Assembly (NCBI GenBank): GCA_020052615.1
Contig: JAGVOT010000111.1
Location: forward strand, 1-64,000
Direction of reading: 5' to 3'
DNA: 64,000 bases
From: Nitrospirota bacterium
GTDB lineage: Bacteria > Nitrospirota > UBA9217
Both the position numbers and the translations under genes were made by a program. Every line of letters starts with the position of its first letter. The stretch's first letter is position 1. This document shows, piece by piece, positions 16,692 to 25,193 of this stretch. The notes beneath the pieces are model-generated. The model saw nothing but the letters and a program-made list of their open reading frames with translations. It did no database searches and was not told the DNA's origin.

Positions 16692-19019
16692 ATGAAGCAA
16701 ACTATCCGCATACTTCTATTTCTTGCTGCTATTTTGATCCTTCTCCGTATCCTTTCCCCCTCCCTCCAATCCGACGTCAGCTTCTCCCAGGCGATCTACG
16801 ACCGGAGCGGCAAGCTCCTCCGCCTGACGTTGTCACGTGATGACAAATACCGACTATGGCTGCCGCTCAAATCAATATCTCCGGTCCTCGTCAATGCCAC
16901 TCTCCTGCATGAGGACAAGTGGTTCAGGTTCCATCCGGGGGTGAGCCCGAAATCGCTTGTCCGCGCAATATGGCATACCTATGTCAAGAAGGACCGGAAG
17001 ATTGGTGGGTCCACGATCACGATGCAGTTGGCGCGTATCAAGTATGATATCAACTCTCGCACGATATCCGGCAAGACATCCCAGATCCTGGCTGCATTCT
17101 GGCTTGAACTTCTGTATTCCAAGAACGAGATACTCGAAGCCTATTTGAACCTCGTTTCGTACGGCCTCAATATAGAAGGCGCGGGCGCGGCAAGTCTCGT
17201 CTATTTCCATAAGAACGCGGACAAGCTTACCCTCTCCGATGCGCTTGCTTTGAGCGTGATACCGCAAAGCCCGGCGAAGCGGATGGGGAGGGTGACAGAG
17301 GGTATACCTGCGAACCAGAGCCTCGAGCAGGCCCGCAAGGTCCTTTTCGCCAAATGGATAGGTAAGTATCCTAAAGATCAGGACCAGAAGTCCATAGTTG
17401 ACCAGCGTATCATACTCAAGCGTCCGTCCGACCTGCCGTTCCTGGCCCCTCACTTTGCGAACGAGGTGCGCGAGCTTGACCCCTTTGATCCGGTGCTCAA
17501 CACTACGCTCGATCTCAGGCTCCAGCGGCTAATTGAGCGGCACATTAAAAGCTATGTCGAGGCGAACCGGCAGAAGGGGATCAAGAATGCCGTGGTCCTC
17601 CTTGCAGACCATCGGACACTTGAAGTAAAATCGCTGATCGGTTCCGCTGACTTCTTTGACCAGAAGATCGACGGCCAGGTGAATGGGGCCCGGGCGAAGC
17701 GTTCTCCGGGGTCGGCGCTCAAACCGTTCATCTACGGCCTCGGGATCGACCAGGGGCTGATCCATCCTATGACGATGTTGAAAGACGCGCCCATGAGCTT
17801 CGGCGCCTATAATCCCGAGAACTTCGACGGTGAATTCAGCGGACCGATAAAAGCGAAGGATGCGCTGGTCAAAAGCAGGAATGTTCCGGCCGTTGATATT
17901 GCATCGCGTCTCGCTCCGCCGGGGCTGCATGGGCTTCTGCTCAAGGCCGGCATCACGCGCATGCGCGATGAGTCTTTTTACGGCATGTCGCTTGCACTCG
18001 GAAGCGCGGAGGTTTCGGTCGAAGAGCTGGCACAGCTCTACGCCATGCTTGCAAACGGGGGTGTTCTGAAGCCGCTCAAGTTTCTCAAGCATCAAAAGGA
18101 AGAAACTGGTACGCGGCTGCTGAGCAAAGAGGCGAGCTACCTTGTGCTTGATATTCTTTCGAACAATCCCAATCCGCTTCAGGGATTTCGCACGGACTGG
18201 ATACGGGACCATCTCTCTGTTTCCTGGAAGACCGGCACCTCCTTCGGGTTTCGTGACGCATGGTCAGTGGGCATCGTGGGACCGTACGTGCTCGCGGTCT
18301 GGATCGGGAACTTCGACGGAGATGGTAATCCCGCATTTATCGGCCGGGAGGCGGCAGCACCGCTTTTCTTCGAGATCATCGACTCGCTTAAATCCCAGGC
18401 CCCCGAGATCAATGAGTATTCCGGCAAGGGACTTGGCGACTTGAATCTGACCAAAGTCGAGGTTTGCGCCGTGTCAGGGGGGCTGCCAGGTCCTGAATGC
18501 GATCAGCGGGTTCCCACGTGGTTCGTTCCCGGCAGGTCACCCATCGCGAAATGCGACGTTCATCGAAGGATATTCGTCAATTCAGCCACGGGCCTGCGTG
18601 CCTGTTCCGACGGGGCACGCGGAACCAGGCCCGAAGTGTACGAGTTCTGGCCCTCCGACCTTCTGGCGATCTTCCAGCAGGCGGGCATTCCGCGTCGCGT
18701 GCCGCCGCCCTATGAGTCGGGCTGCAGGATGGACGACACGGCTTCACGGGGCGCCGGTCCGCGAATCACCTCGCCCCGGGAAGAGGTGGTCTACAGCCTG
18801 CGGATGTCCGATCTCAACAAGGAGCGCATACCGCTTACCGCCGTCACCGATGCCGATTCCCGGGTCGTGCGTTGGTTCATGAACGAAGAGTACCTGGGAG
18901 CGTCGGCCAGCGGAAAACCGTATTTTTGGCGGCCGAAAGCCGGGACATTCGTTGTTAGGGCAGTTGACGACCTCGGCAGGACCTCGTTCCGGGAAGTAAG
19001 AACTCAACTCGTTGAATAG
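16692..19019 (+). CDS. pbpC: Penicillin-binding protein 1C (transglycosylase/transpeptidase)
   Basis: A 775-residue bifunctional peptidoglycan synthase of the PBP1C class. After an N-terminal membrane helix comes the GT51 transglycosylase domain with the catalytic-Glu motif HEDKWFRFHPGV and GGSTITMQLARIK. The transpeptidase has SxxK as SALK (Ser341-Lys344), SxN as SRN, and KTG in WKTGTSFGFRDAW. The C-terminus is a BiPBP_C-like beta domain. PBP1C genes are usually directly beside an alpha-2-macroglobulin gene; here about 3.5 kb lies between them. The first codons sit at the edge of the AT-rich insert, while the body is GC-rich. Confidence 0.94.
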   Translation: MKQTIRILLFLAAILILLRILSPSLQSDVSFSQAIYDRSGKLLRLTLSRDDKYRLWLPLKSISPVLVNATLLHEDKWFRFHPGVSPKSLVRAIWHTYVKKDRKIGGSTITMQLARIKYDINSRTISGKTSQILAAFWLELLYSKNEILEAYLNLVSYGLNIEGAGAASLVYFHKNADKLTLSDALALSVIPQSPAKRMGRVTEGIPANQSLEQARKVLFAKWIGKYPKDQDQKSIVDQRIILKRPSDLPFLAPHFANEVRELDPFDPVLNTTLDLRLQRLIERHIKSYVEANRQKGIKNAVVLLADHRTLEVKSLIGSADFFDQKIDGQVNGARAKRSPGSALKPFIYGLGIDQGLIHPMTMLKDAPMSFGAYNPENFDGEFSGPIKAKDALVKSRNVPAVDIASRLAPPGLHGLLLKAGITRMRDESFYGMSLALGSAEVSVEELAQLYAMLANGGVLKPLKFLKHQKEETGTRLLSKEASYLVLDILSNNPNPLQGFRTDWIRDHLSVSWKTGTSFGFRDAWSVGIVGPYVLAVWIGNFDGDGNPAFIGREAAAPLFFEIIDSLKSQAPEINEYSGKGLGDLNLTKVEVCAVSGGLPGPECDQRVPTWFVPGRSPIAKCDVHRRIFVNSATGLRACSDGARGTRPEVYEFWPSDLLAIFQQAGIPRRVPPPYESGCRMDDTASRGAGPRITSPREEVVYSLRMSDLNKERIPLTAVTDADSRVVRWFMNEEYLGASASGKPYFWRPKAGTFVVRAVDDLGRTSFREVRTQLVE

Positions 19020-19108
19020 GGGAGTTCATCGTATTTTCATCTCTTTCCTTCTTTCCCCAATCCCCGCAACGATGTATAATGCCCGCAGTTCGTCGCGATG
19101 GGTCGACC

Positions 19109-19861
19109 ATGAAATCCAAAACAGAAGCCGTCATCATAGGCAGCATGAACCTGGGAGAGGCGGACAAGCTGGTCACGTTCTTTTCCCTGGAACGCGGCAA
19201 GCTCCGGGGCGTCGCGAAGAACGCTCGGAAGTCCTTCCGCCGGTTCGGCGCGGGGCTCGAGCTGTTCACCCACGCCCGGCTGCATCTCTACGAAAAGGAG
19301 CACCAGGAGCTGATCCGGATCGAGTCCTCCGACATTGTCAGCCAGCATTTCGATATCGCCGGAGATCTCGACCGTTTGGCGGCGGGCTCAGTCATGGTGG
19401 AGTTGGTGAGAGAGATCGCTCCGGAGGGAGAGCGGAATCCCCAGGCCTTTCTGCTGCTTGCCCACCTCCTGCATCTTCTGAACGAGGGGGCGGACCCGCT
19501 GTTCCTGCTCAGGATCTTCGAGATCCGGTTCCTGTCCCTTCTGGGGTTTCAGCCGAAGCTCGACAAATGCCTGTCCTGCGGCTGCGGAGCGGCGCGCCCG
19601 ATGGTCTTCTACGGACTGAAGGGCGGCGTGCTCTGCCCCGACTGCCTTGTTTCGTCCGGCGAGGACCAGATACAGCTCTCGCCCGGCGCCATCGGCTTCT
19701 ATTATCATGCGCTTCGCATGGACCTCGATAAGGTGACCCGCCTCAAGCCCTCAGCCGAGATCATGCGCGAGCTTGACCGGGCGTTCGCTTCCCATACCCT
19801 TCACATCGTCGGAAAACGCCTCAAGTCAGACGGATTCCTACGGTCCGTCTGCCCGCTCTGA
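19109..19861 (+). CDS. recO: DNA repair protein RecO
   Basis: RecO loads RecA on SSB-coated single-stranded DNA in the RecFOR pathway. The 250-residue product has the N-terminal OB fold beginning KTEAVIIGSMNLGEADKLVTFFS and the basic loop LRGVAKNARKSFRRFGAGLE. A zinc-finger cysteine set follows: CLSCGCG at about residue 154 and CPDC about 20 residues on. ATG 19109 is chosen because the KSKTEAV start is typical; an ATG at 19079 would add ten atypical residues. Confidence 0.92.
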   Translation: MKSKTEAVIIGSMNLGEADKLVTFFSLERGKLRGVAKNARKSFRRFGAGLELFTHARLHLYEKEHQELIRIESSDIVSQHFDIAGDLDRLAAGSVMVELVREIAPEGERNPQAFLLLAHLLHLLNEGADPLFLLRIFEIRFLSLLGFQPKLDKCLSCGCGAARPMVFYGLKGGVLCPDCLVSSGEDQIQLSPGAIGFYYHALRMDLDKVTRLKPSAEIMRELDRAFASHTLHIVGKRLKSDGFLRSVCPL

Positions 19862-19901
19862 TCGGCGTCTTCCTCCGCGCACGATCTCGGGGAATAGTAC
19901 C

Positions 19902-19930
19902 TTGACGCGGCTGTCTTCCTTTGCTATCGT
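19902..19930 (+). promoter_or_regulatory. Sigma70-type promoter for the barrel protein gene
   Basis: TTGACG (19902-19907), 17-base spacer, TATCGT (19925-19930), upstream of the AAGGAGGAACGGCTT-ATG start at 19981. It lies just past the recO stop. Confidence 0.55.
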
Positions 19931-19980
19931 TACCACCATTGCATGTTGGAATGACGCATCATACTAAGGAGGAACGGCTT

Positions 19981-20976
19981 ATGAAAAAGTGGATGTTGCT
20001 GTTTGCCATGCTCATGCTTGCCGCCGGCACGGCCATGGCGGATGTCTCGAACGAGGTGGTCGTGGGGTTGGAGGTCGACTCGGTCGACGAGGCAAAGGAT
20101 AGCACGGGCGCCGATATTACGGACAAGATCGAGAACGACAATGCACAGTTCATCGTACAGTACACGCATTTCTTCTCGCCCCTCAAGGACGACGACAAAC
20201 CCATTGAGCTGAGGCGGTTCTACCAGCATCCGTCGACCCTGTCAGCGGGCCTTGTGTTCATCGGCGCCGAGGGAAAGGACAGCACGACGCTGCCTGCCGA
20301 TGCTTCCGAGACGAAAGCGAGCGTGCTCCTGCTGGGCGGCGAACTCTACTTTCCTACAAATACCGGTATTTTCCTGAACATCGGGATGGGCTCCGGCACG
20401 GCGAAGGCAACTTTCGGCGGAACCGCCCAGCCGGATGCTGATCTCACGGTAGGCCAGTTCGAGCTCGGGGTACGACAGTATATCGGCGAGAGCTTCGCGC
20501 TCCATCTCAGGCTCAACAGCGAATCTCTCGAATCGAAGCAGAGCGGAGCGGCAACGGCCACGAATGATACGGCTGTGATCTACCTGGGCGGCCGGGGCGT
20601 TATCGCGGACGTGGTCGGTCTGGCACTCGAGTTGGGCGGCGGAGAACGGGAGCATGACTCAGGCGCAGGCACGTCGAAGTTCGACGTCGGAGCGGTGAAC
20701 CTTGAGATCGCGGGCTACATTGGGAAACATCTGACGGTTCGCCTCGCGATCGAGGCCGAGGAGGAGGACCTGCAGGGGATGCCCTCAGGGATCCAGCATG
20801 TCACGACGACGGGACGCACGACGCTGGCAGCGCGCTACTGGTTCAGCGAGAGCTTCGGTCTGGAACTGCCGCTCTATTCAGAGAAGGAAGAGGTCAAGAC
20901 CGTGTTCCCTGGAGGCGAGTTCAAGAGCGAGACAACGAACACCGGCCTCGGGCTGTACGCGTCCTTCCGGTTCTAA
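19981..20976 (+). CDS. Predicted outer-membrane beta-barrel protein
   Basis: A 331-residue secreted protein of unknown function. It has a clear signal peptide (MKKWMLLFAMLMLAAGTAMA, cleaved before DVSNE) preceded by AAGGAGG. The mature part alternates polar and hydrophobic residues as amphipathic strands. It ends in LGLYASFRF; a C-terminal Phe is the usual Bam recognition signal for barrel proteins. Acidic loops (EAEEEDLQG, SEKEEVK) would face outside. I see no family motif beyond the barrel pattern. A strong hairpin terminator follows. Confidence 0.72.
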   Translation: MKKWMLLFAMLMLAAGTAMADVSNEVVVGLEVDSVDEAKDSTGADITDKIENDNAQFIVQYTHFFSPLKDDDKPIELRRFYQHPSTLSAGLVFIGAEGKDSTTLPADASETKASVLLLGGELYFPTNTGIFLNIGMGSGTAKATFGGTAQPDADLTVGQFELGVRQYIGESFALHLRLNSESLESKQSGAATATNDTAVIYLGGRGVIADVVGLALELGGGEREHDSGAGTSKFDVGAVNLEIAGYIGKHLTVRLAIEAEEEDLQGMPSGIQHVTTTGRTTLAARYWFSESFGLELPLYSEKEEVKTVFPGGEFKSETTNTGLGLYASFRF

Positions 20977-21005
20977 CGAAGTAGCAGGACGGACGAATCG
21001 GTATC

Positions 21006-21041
21006 AACAGCCGCCGGACCATCTGGTCCGGCGGCTGTTTT
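21006..21041 (+). terminator. Intrinsic terminator after the barrel protein gene
   Basis: Perfect 15-bp stem (AACAGCCGCCGGACC / GGTCCGGCGGCTGTT) with ATCT loop, running into TTTT. It separates the convergent barrel protein and lnt genes. Confidence 0.88.
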
Positions 21042-21061
21042 GTGAAAGGGACCGTTCGCTC

Positions 21062-22582
21062 CTATTTGAGCCGAGGCAGGGGGATGACGGCAAGGAGGGT
21101 ACCGAGGACGCACAGCCATGAGAAAACATCGCCGTAGCGCGTGTAGAACGTCTTCTTGCTGCCGGGGGTGAGAGACCGCGTGAGTACTGCCTCGGTGAAG
21201 ACACCGGAAGCGTCGGGGATATGCCCTTGTGCATCGATGAACCCTGATATGCCGGTGTTCGCGGCGCGGGCGACCGGCACGCGGTTCTCAACGGCCCGGA
21301 GCACGGCCATGGAAAAATGCTGGTACGGCGCGCCGGTCCTTCCGAACCAGGCGTCGTTCGTGATGGTCGTCAGGACCGTGGCTCCTTCGTTCACGAGCCG
21401 GCGCACCAGGTCGGGGAAGATGATCTCGTAACAGATGACCGTCCCCATGGCGACCTCTTCCCCCGCAGGAAGACGGACCTTCATGATCGTATACCCGGCG
21501 CCCGGCTGAAAATCACCGACAGGCTGCACCATCTTTTCAACGAAGAACAGAAGACTGCTCTTGAGGGGGACGTATTCGCCGAAGGGGACAAGGTGGATCT
21601 TGTGATAGACGGCTTTCGTCATGCCGTCCCGGCCCAGAAGGAAGGCGGAATTCCTCAACAGATGGCGTCGGTCCTTTTTCTCATAGGTCGGGCTGCCCGT
21701 CAGCAGCGGGGTCCCGCCTGAGCGAACGAACCGTCTCAGGTCGCCGGTCAGCGTCGGGTAGGGAGCATCGGACCCTTCGAAGTAAAAAGGGACGGCGGTC
21801 TCGGGCCAGACAACGAGGTCGGGTTTCTGCTCCAGTGCTTTACGGGTCAGCCGCTTGTACGTCGCGATGACCTCGCTCTGATAGGCCGGGTCCCACTTTC
21901 TGTCCTGATCGATGTTCCCCTGCACTATGGCAACGTTGACCCTCCCCGGTGCAACATCGTCGTTCAGCCGGTGATAACCATATCCGAGAACGGCGATAAG
22001 GACCGCGGCCGCCGTCAGCGGGGGCGCGAACCGCTTCCCGCCGGAGATGAGCTCCTCGATGGCGGTGTTCACGAGCACGATCACGAAGGATACGCCGTAC
22101 ACCCCCGCGAGGTCCGCCACCTGGATGACCGGCAGCATGCGGTACTGGGAGTATCCTGCGAGGGCCCAGGGAAATCCGGAGAACAGGTTCGTGCGAGCCA
22201 GCTCCAGCGTGACCCATACGGACGGCGCTGCCAGGAAGACAAGGCCGGGGCGTGACGACCGGATGTGGACGAGCGCGGCGCCGAAGGGGGCGATGAAGAG
22301 CGCGAGGATGATGCAGAGGAGGAGGGTGATGATCGAGGCGGCGGGGAGCGGTACATGGCCATAGACGTGCACCGCATCGGCCACCCAGGAGATGGTGCCG
22401 CAGAAGAACACGAGCCCGACGACGAAACCGAGCAGGAGGGCCGTCCGGGTGCTTGATCCCCTGAGCGCGAAAAGGAACGGGACGAGGGAGAACCAGGCGA
22501 GGAACGAATAGCCGGCACCGGGGAACGACGCCGCGAGCAGAAGACCGGAGAGGACCGCGAGCGCCAGGGAGCGGCGGGTCAT
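21062..22582 (-). CDS. lnt: Apolipoprotein N-acyltransferase
   Basis: Lnt transfers the third acyl chain to lipoproteins in the inner membrane. The 506-residue protein has an N-terminal multi-helix membrane domain (LSGLLLAASFPGAGYSFLAWFSLVPFLFAL and similar) followed by a carbon-nitrogen hydrolase domain. Catalytic triad motifs are visible: Glu in VVWPETAVPF, Lys in KIHLVPFGEYVP, Cys in TVICYEIIFPDLVR. The downstream ITNDAWFGRTGAPYQH segment is also typical. It lies directly after an Hfq-type gene (2-base gap) and is probably the last gene of that operon. Confidence 0.95.
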   Translation of the reverse strand: MTRRSLALAVLSGLLLAASFPGAGYSFLAWFSLVPFLFALRGSSTRTALLLGFVVGLVFFCGTISWVADAVHVYGHVPLPAASIITLLLCIILALFIAPFGAALVHIRSSRPGLVFLAAPSVWVTLELARTNLFSGFPWALAGYSQYRMLPVIQVADLAGVYGVSFVIVLVNTAIEELISGGKRFAPPLTAAAVLIAVLGYGYHRLNDDVAPGRVNVAIVQGNIDQDRKWDPAYQSEVIATYKRLTRKALEQKPDLVVWPETAVPFYFEGSDAPYPTLTGDLRRFVRSGGTPLLTGSPTYEKKDRRHLLRNSAFLLGRDGMTKAVYHKIHLVPFGEYVPLKSSLLFFVEKMVQPVGDFQPGAGYTIMKVRLPAGEEVAMGTVICYEIIFPDLVRRLVNEGATVLTTITNDAWFGRTGAPYQHFSMAVLRAVENRVPVARAANTGISGFIDAQGHIPDASGVFTEAVLTRSLTPGSKKTFYTRYGDVFSWLCVLGTLLAVIPLPRLK

Positions 22583-22583
22583 G

Positions 22584-23006
22584 CTATTTTCCCGCCTTAT
22601 GCTCCTGCATCCATCGAAGGAGGCCTTCCTTCATGCTGTTGCTGAGGCCGGGATCAGAGGCCGGCGCTGCGGTTGCGGCTTTGGGCGCGGGACGTGAAGA
22701 CCTGCCTTGAGCGGGCGCATGCTTCGGATAGGTTGCGGCTTTTTGTGCGGGTTTCGCTGCAGGCTTCGCCTGCTCGCCCCGGTGCTCACGGGGCTGGCGA
22801 GGCTGCTCCACGGACAGTTCGGGGAGGAGGCTCGATATCGCATGGCGGTAGACGATCTCGTTCTTCTGGTTCTCCATTACGATGACGTAACTGTCGAACA
22901 TCCTGATCCTTCCTGAAACGCGATTCTTGTTCTGCAGGACGATGGTAACGGGCGTCTTCCGGGACAAGTAGGAGCTCAGCATTTTATCGAGAAGGTTTGT
23001 TTCCAT
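22584..23006 (-). CDS. Hfq-like Sm protein with long Ala/Pro/Lys tail
   Basis: A 140-residue protein with an Hfq-type Sm fold in the first 65 residues: NLLDKMLSSYLSRKTPVTI, GRIRMFDSYVIVME and the Sm2 motif YRHAISSLLPE. Canonical Hfq hexamers bind sRNA and mRNA U-rich and A-rich sequences. Here the core is followed by an unusually long, disordered, basic Ala/Pro/Lys tail and a helical C-terminus (SMKEGLLRWMQEHKAGK). The start is set at 23006 because METNLLDK matches the family start; 11 more codons are open upstream. It lies 53 bases after a second Hfq-type gene and just before lnt. Confidence 0.82.
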   Translation of the reverse strand: METNLLDKMLSSYLSRKTPVTIVLQNKNRVSGRIRMFDSYVIVMENQKNEIVYRHAISSLLPELSVEQPRQPREHRGEQAKPAAKPAQKAATYPKHAPAQGRSSRPAPKAATAAPASDPGLSNSMKEGLLRWMQEHKAGK

Positions 23007-23059
23007 CGGATACCTCAACAACACAGTGATGATCGCCATGCGCCATCGGGCTTCACTGT

Positions 23060-23533
23060 CTATCGGTTGATCGTCGTGATCGCGTGCTTGTAGAACAGAT
23101 GCTGCTTGCCGCCCTCCTGGACAAGGACGGTGAAGTTGTCATAGGCATCGATGGCGGCGCGTATGCGCTGACCCGTGATCAGGAAAATGGTGAGGACATG
23201 GTTCTCACGGATGGCCTTGTCGAGGAATTCCTGCTGTATGTTCGGTTTGGCGGTCACGCCTTCAGCAGAACCCGCAGGAGCAGACGGAGGCCTTTCGGAA
23301 ATGGCCGGGGCGGACGATGGCAACAACGGAACAGGCGTGGAAATGCAGGAGATGTCCTTTTTTAGGAGGGTAATGATCTGGCCGTTCTCTTCGATGTTGA
23401 TCTCATACCGGCCGATCTCCCGAATGATGCCTTCATGGTCCGACTTGTTCATCTGGCCGATGCGGAGTTTTGTGCCCTGGGCGAGTGCCTGGGACAGGAA
23501 TTGCGGCTCAATAGCGTGCGTTGCTGCTTCCAT
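23060..23533 (-). CDS. Double-Sm Hfq-type protein (degenerate N-terminal Sm plus canonical Hfq)
   Basis: A 157-residue protein built from two Sm folds. The C-terminal one is canonical Hfq: NIQQEFLDKAIRENHVLTIFL, QRIRAAIDAYDNFTVLVQ and the Sm2 motif YKHAITTINR. The N-terminal one (FLSQALAQGTKLRIGQMNK, GIIREIGRYEINIEENG, LLKKDISCIST) keeps the strand pattern but lacks the KHAI motif. A Pro/Ser/Ala linker joins them. The ATG at 23533 is preferred; no clear ribosome-binding site is visible and a GTG lies eight codons upstream. It heads the minus-strand run to the second Hfq-like gene and lnt. Confidence 0.8.
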   Translation of the reverse strand: MEAATHAIEPQFLSQALAQGTKLRIGQMNKSDHEGIIREIGRYEINIEENGQIITLLKKDISCISTPVPLLPSSAPAISERPPSAPAGSAEGVTAKPNIQQEFLDKAIRENHVLTIFLITGQRIRAAIDAYDNFTVLVQEGGKQHLFYKHAITTINR

Positions 23534-23643
23534 CGTGTGCAATGATAAAGGAAACACGGAAAGTTTGCAAGGGAATTTTCCACATGAACTGCAATGGGCG
23601 GAAGATTATTATGAGCAGGTTGTGCTATAATTTCCCCACTGCG

Positions 23644-24039
23644 ATGAATGACGACGAAATGCGAACAATGCTCATCGAATACATGGGCAGGGGATTCCTC
23701 GACAACATCATTGCCCTGATGAAACAGGACCCCGCGACGGTCCGCTTTATCCCCGATCTCATTGGTGATGACACTATCATGGTCCGCCTGGGCGCAACGG
23801 CCCTGGTCGAGGAACTGGCAAGAGAACACCGACCCCTCCTGGAAGCGGCAGTGCCTGCACTGGTGAAACTGCTTGGTCACGAGAACCCGACGATCCGGGG
23901 CGATGCCGCGAACGTCCTCGGGATCATCAGGGACCGATCGGCCGTTGAGGCGCTCAGAACACGTCTCAATGACGAGCATCCGACCGTACGGGAGATCGTG
24001 TGGGAAATCCTGCAGGAGATCGAACGAGGGACGTCCTAG
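23644..24039 (+). CDS. Small HEAT-repeat protein
   Basis: A 131-residue soluble protein made of HEAT/ARM-like helical repeats: LGATALVEELAREHRPLLEAAVPALVKLLGHENPTIRGDAANVLGIIRDRSAVEALRTRL (described by the repeated pattern, positions roughly 50-110). The repeat DExPTVREIVWEIL closes the protein. HEAT repeats serve as protein-binding scaffolds, so no enzymatic role is claimed. The start at 23644 (MNDDEMRT) is favoured; an upstream in-frame ATG at 23611 is possible. It diverges from the double-Sm Hfq gene. Confidence 0.75.
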   Translation: MNDDEMRTMLIEYMGRGFLDNIIALMKQDPATVRFIPDLIGDDTIMVRLGATALVEELAREHRPLLEAAVPALVKLLGHENPTIRGDAANVLGIIRDRSAVEALRTRLNDEHPTVREIVWEILQEIERGTS

Positions 24040-24123
24040 GGCGAGGCAGGGAACGTTCGTCCCCGTCCCGGTGCCGCGACGGGTATGGTACTATGCAGAT
24101 TTCAAAACGACAGGGAGGAGTCC

Positions 24124-24747
24124 ATGTTCCCCGATGACAGCGTTATGTCCCTCAATGACACCCTGGGGACGATCAGGGCCAGGCGCAGCGTCAGGACCTT
24201 CACGGGCGAAGAGGTGACCGACGACCAGGTCAAGGTCCTGCTTCATGCCGCCAATCTGGCGCCGTCGGCACACAACCAGCAGGCGTGGCGGTTCATCGTC
24301 CTTCGCGGGAGCAAGAAGAGCGAACTGGCGCAGCTGGTGACGGCACGGTCGGCAGCTCTCCCCAAGCCTGCTGCGGCGCTGCTCAGGATGGGGGCCAAGA
24401 GCATCCTCTCCGCGCCGGTCGTCATTGCCGTGGCCAATACGGGCGACCTTATCCGCCATGGGACCGACCTGTTCAAGGTCGAGAAGGAAATGGCCCATGA
24501 TTTTTTCCGGACCATGGAGATCCAGAGCTCGGCTGCGGCGGTGCAGAACATCCTGCTTGCCGCCGCTTCGCTGGGTCTCGGGACGGTCTGGCTTGGCATC
24601 CTCTATCTCATCAAGGACGAGGTGCTCCGGTTCCTCGGCGAACCTGAGGGCGAGTTCATGGCCGTGGTCCCGGTGGGGCATCCCGCAAAGGTGGGGAGCG
24701 GACCGAAGAAGCACCCTCTGGAGATGAAGGTAAAGCTGCTCGCCTGA
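24124..24747 (+). CDS. Nitroreductase-family FMN oxidoreductase
   Basis: A 207-residue protein of the nitroreductase superfamily, which uses FMN and NAD(P)H to reduce nitroaromatics, quinones or related substrates. Family motifs include RRSVRTFTGEEV near the N-terminus, AANLAPSAHNQQAWRFIV (FMN phosphate region) and the helix AAAVQNILLAAASLGLGTVWLG. The late EFMAVVPVGHPA strand is also typical. The start has GGGAGGAG at good spacing. The natural substrate cannot be told from sequence. A hairpin terminator lies after the gene. Confidence 0.88.
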   Translation: MFPDDSVMSLNDTLGTIRARRSVRTFTGEEVTDDQVKVLLHAANLAPSAHNQQAWRFIVLRGSKKSELAQLVTARSAALPKPAAALLRMGAKSILSAPVVIAVANTGDLIRHGTDLFKVEKEMAHDFFRTMEIQSSAAAVQNILLAAASLGLGTVWLGILYLIKDEVLRFLGEPEGEFMAVVPVGHPAKVGSGPKKHPLEMKVKLLA

Positions 24748-24774
24748 ACGGTCGGGCGGAGGATGGATCGCAAT

Positions 24775-24810
24775 GAAAGAGGCATGGTTACACGAGCGTG
24801 CCTCTTTCTC
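24775..24810 (+). terminator. Probable terminator after the nitroreductase gene
   Basis: Perfect 10-bp stem GAAAGAGGCA / TGCCTCTTTC with a 14-base loop, followed by T-rich TCTTGG. The T-tract is weak. Confidence 0.55.
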
Positions 24811-24942
24811 TTGGAATAGATCCTGCATTGACCAGACGAAATTGCAGGCCACGAGAGGGAGTGTGTACTTGTCCCGGGCGAACGAACTCGTACCTGTATC
24901 AGTGTGATGCCACCGGCATGGGTGTTGACCGCGAGGGGTCTG

Positions 24943-25140
24943 TTATTGGAGAATGTTCAGTTTTCTGAGGAAATGGGCGATGAGGACCCCGCTGAGCCAT
25001 ACCATGCCGGTTATTCCCACGGTTGAGATGAGGAAATATCCTGCCTTCCTGAGGGGGCTGTCGTTTCGCTTCCTGATCGAGAGAACGTAGACCAGGATGC
25101 TGAATCCGAGGCCGAATAGAAAGGACGCTGTTTCGATCAT
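24943..25140 (-). CDS. Small two-helix membrane protein, possibly leaderless
   Basis: A 65-residue protein with two hydrophobic helices (ETASFLFGLGFSILVYVLSI and AGYFLISTVGITGMVWLSGVLIAHFL) joined by a basic, Asp/Ser-containing loop. No family is recognised. No ribosome-binding site precedes the ATG. A good sigma70 promoter ends only six bases upstream, which would put the transcription start at or next to the initiation codon. A longer form starting at 25176 is open, but its start would overlap the promoter. Confidence 0.55.
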   Translation of the reverse strand: MIETASFLFGLGFSILVYVLSIRKRNDSPLRKAGYFLISTVGITGMVWLSGVLIAHFLRKLNILQ

Positions 25141-25146
25141 GGCGGC

Positions 25147-25176
25147 ATGATAGCGCAAACGATCGTGTCCTGTCAA
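25147..25176 (-). promoter_or_regulatory. Sigma70-type promoter directly abutting a start codon
   Basis: On the minus strand: TTGACA (25176-25171), 18-base spacer, TATCAT (25152-25147). The ATG of the small membrane protein is at 25140. Confidence 0.6.
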
Positions 25177-25193
25177 TGTCGCGCGGGTATGCC

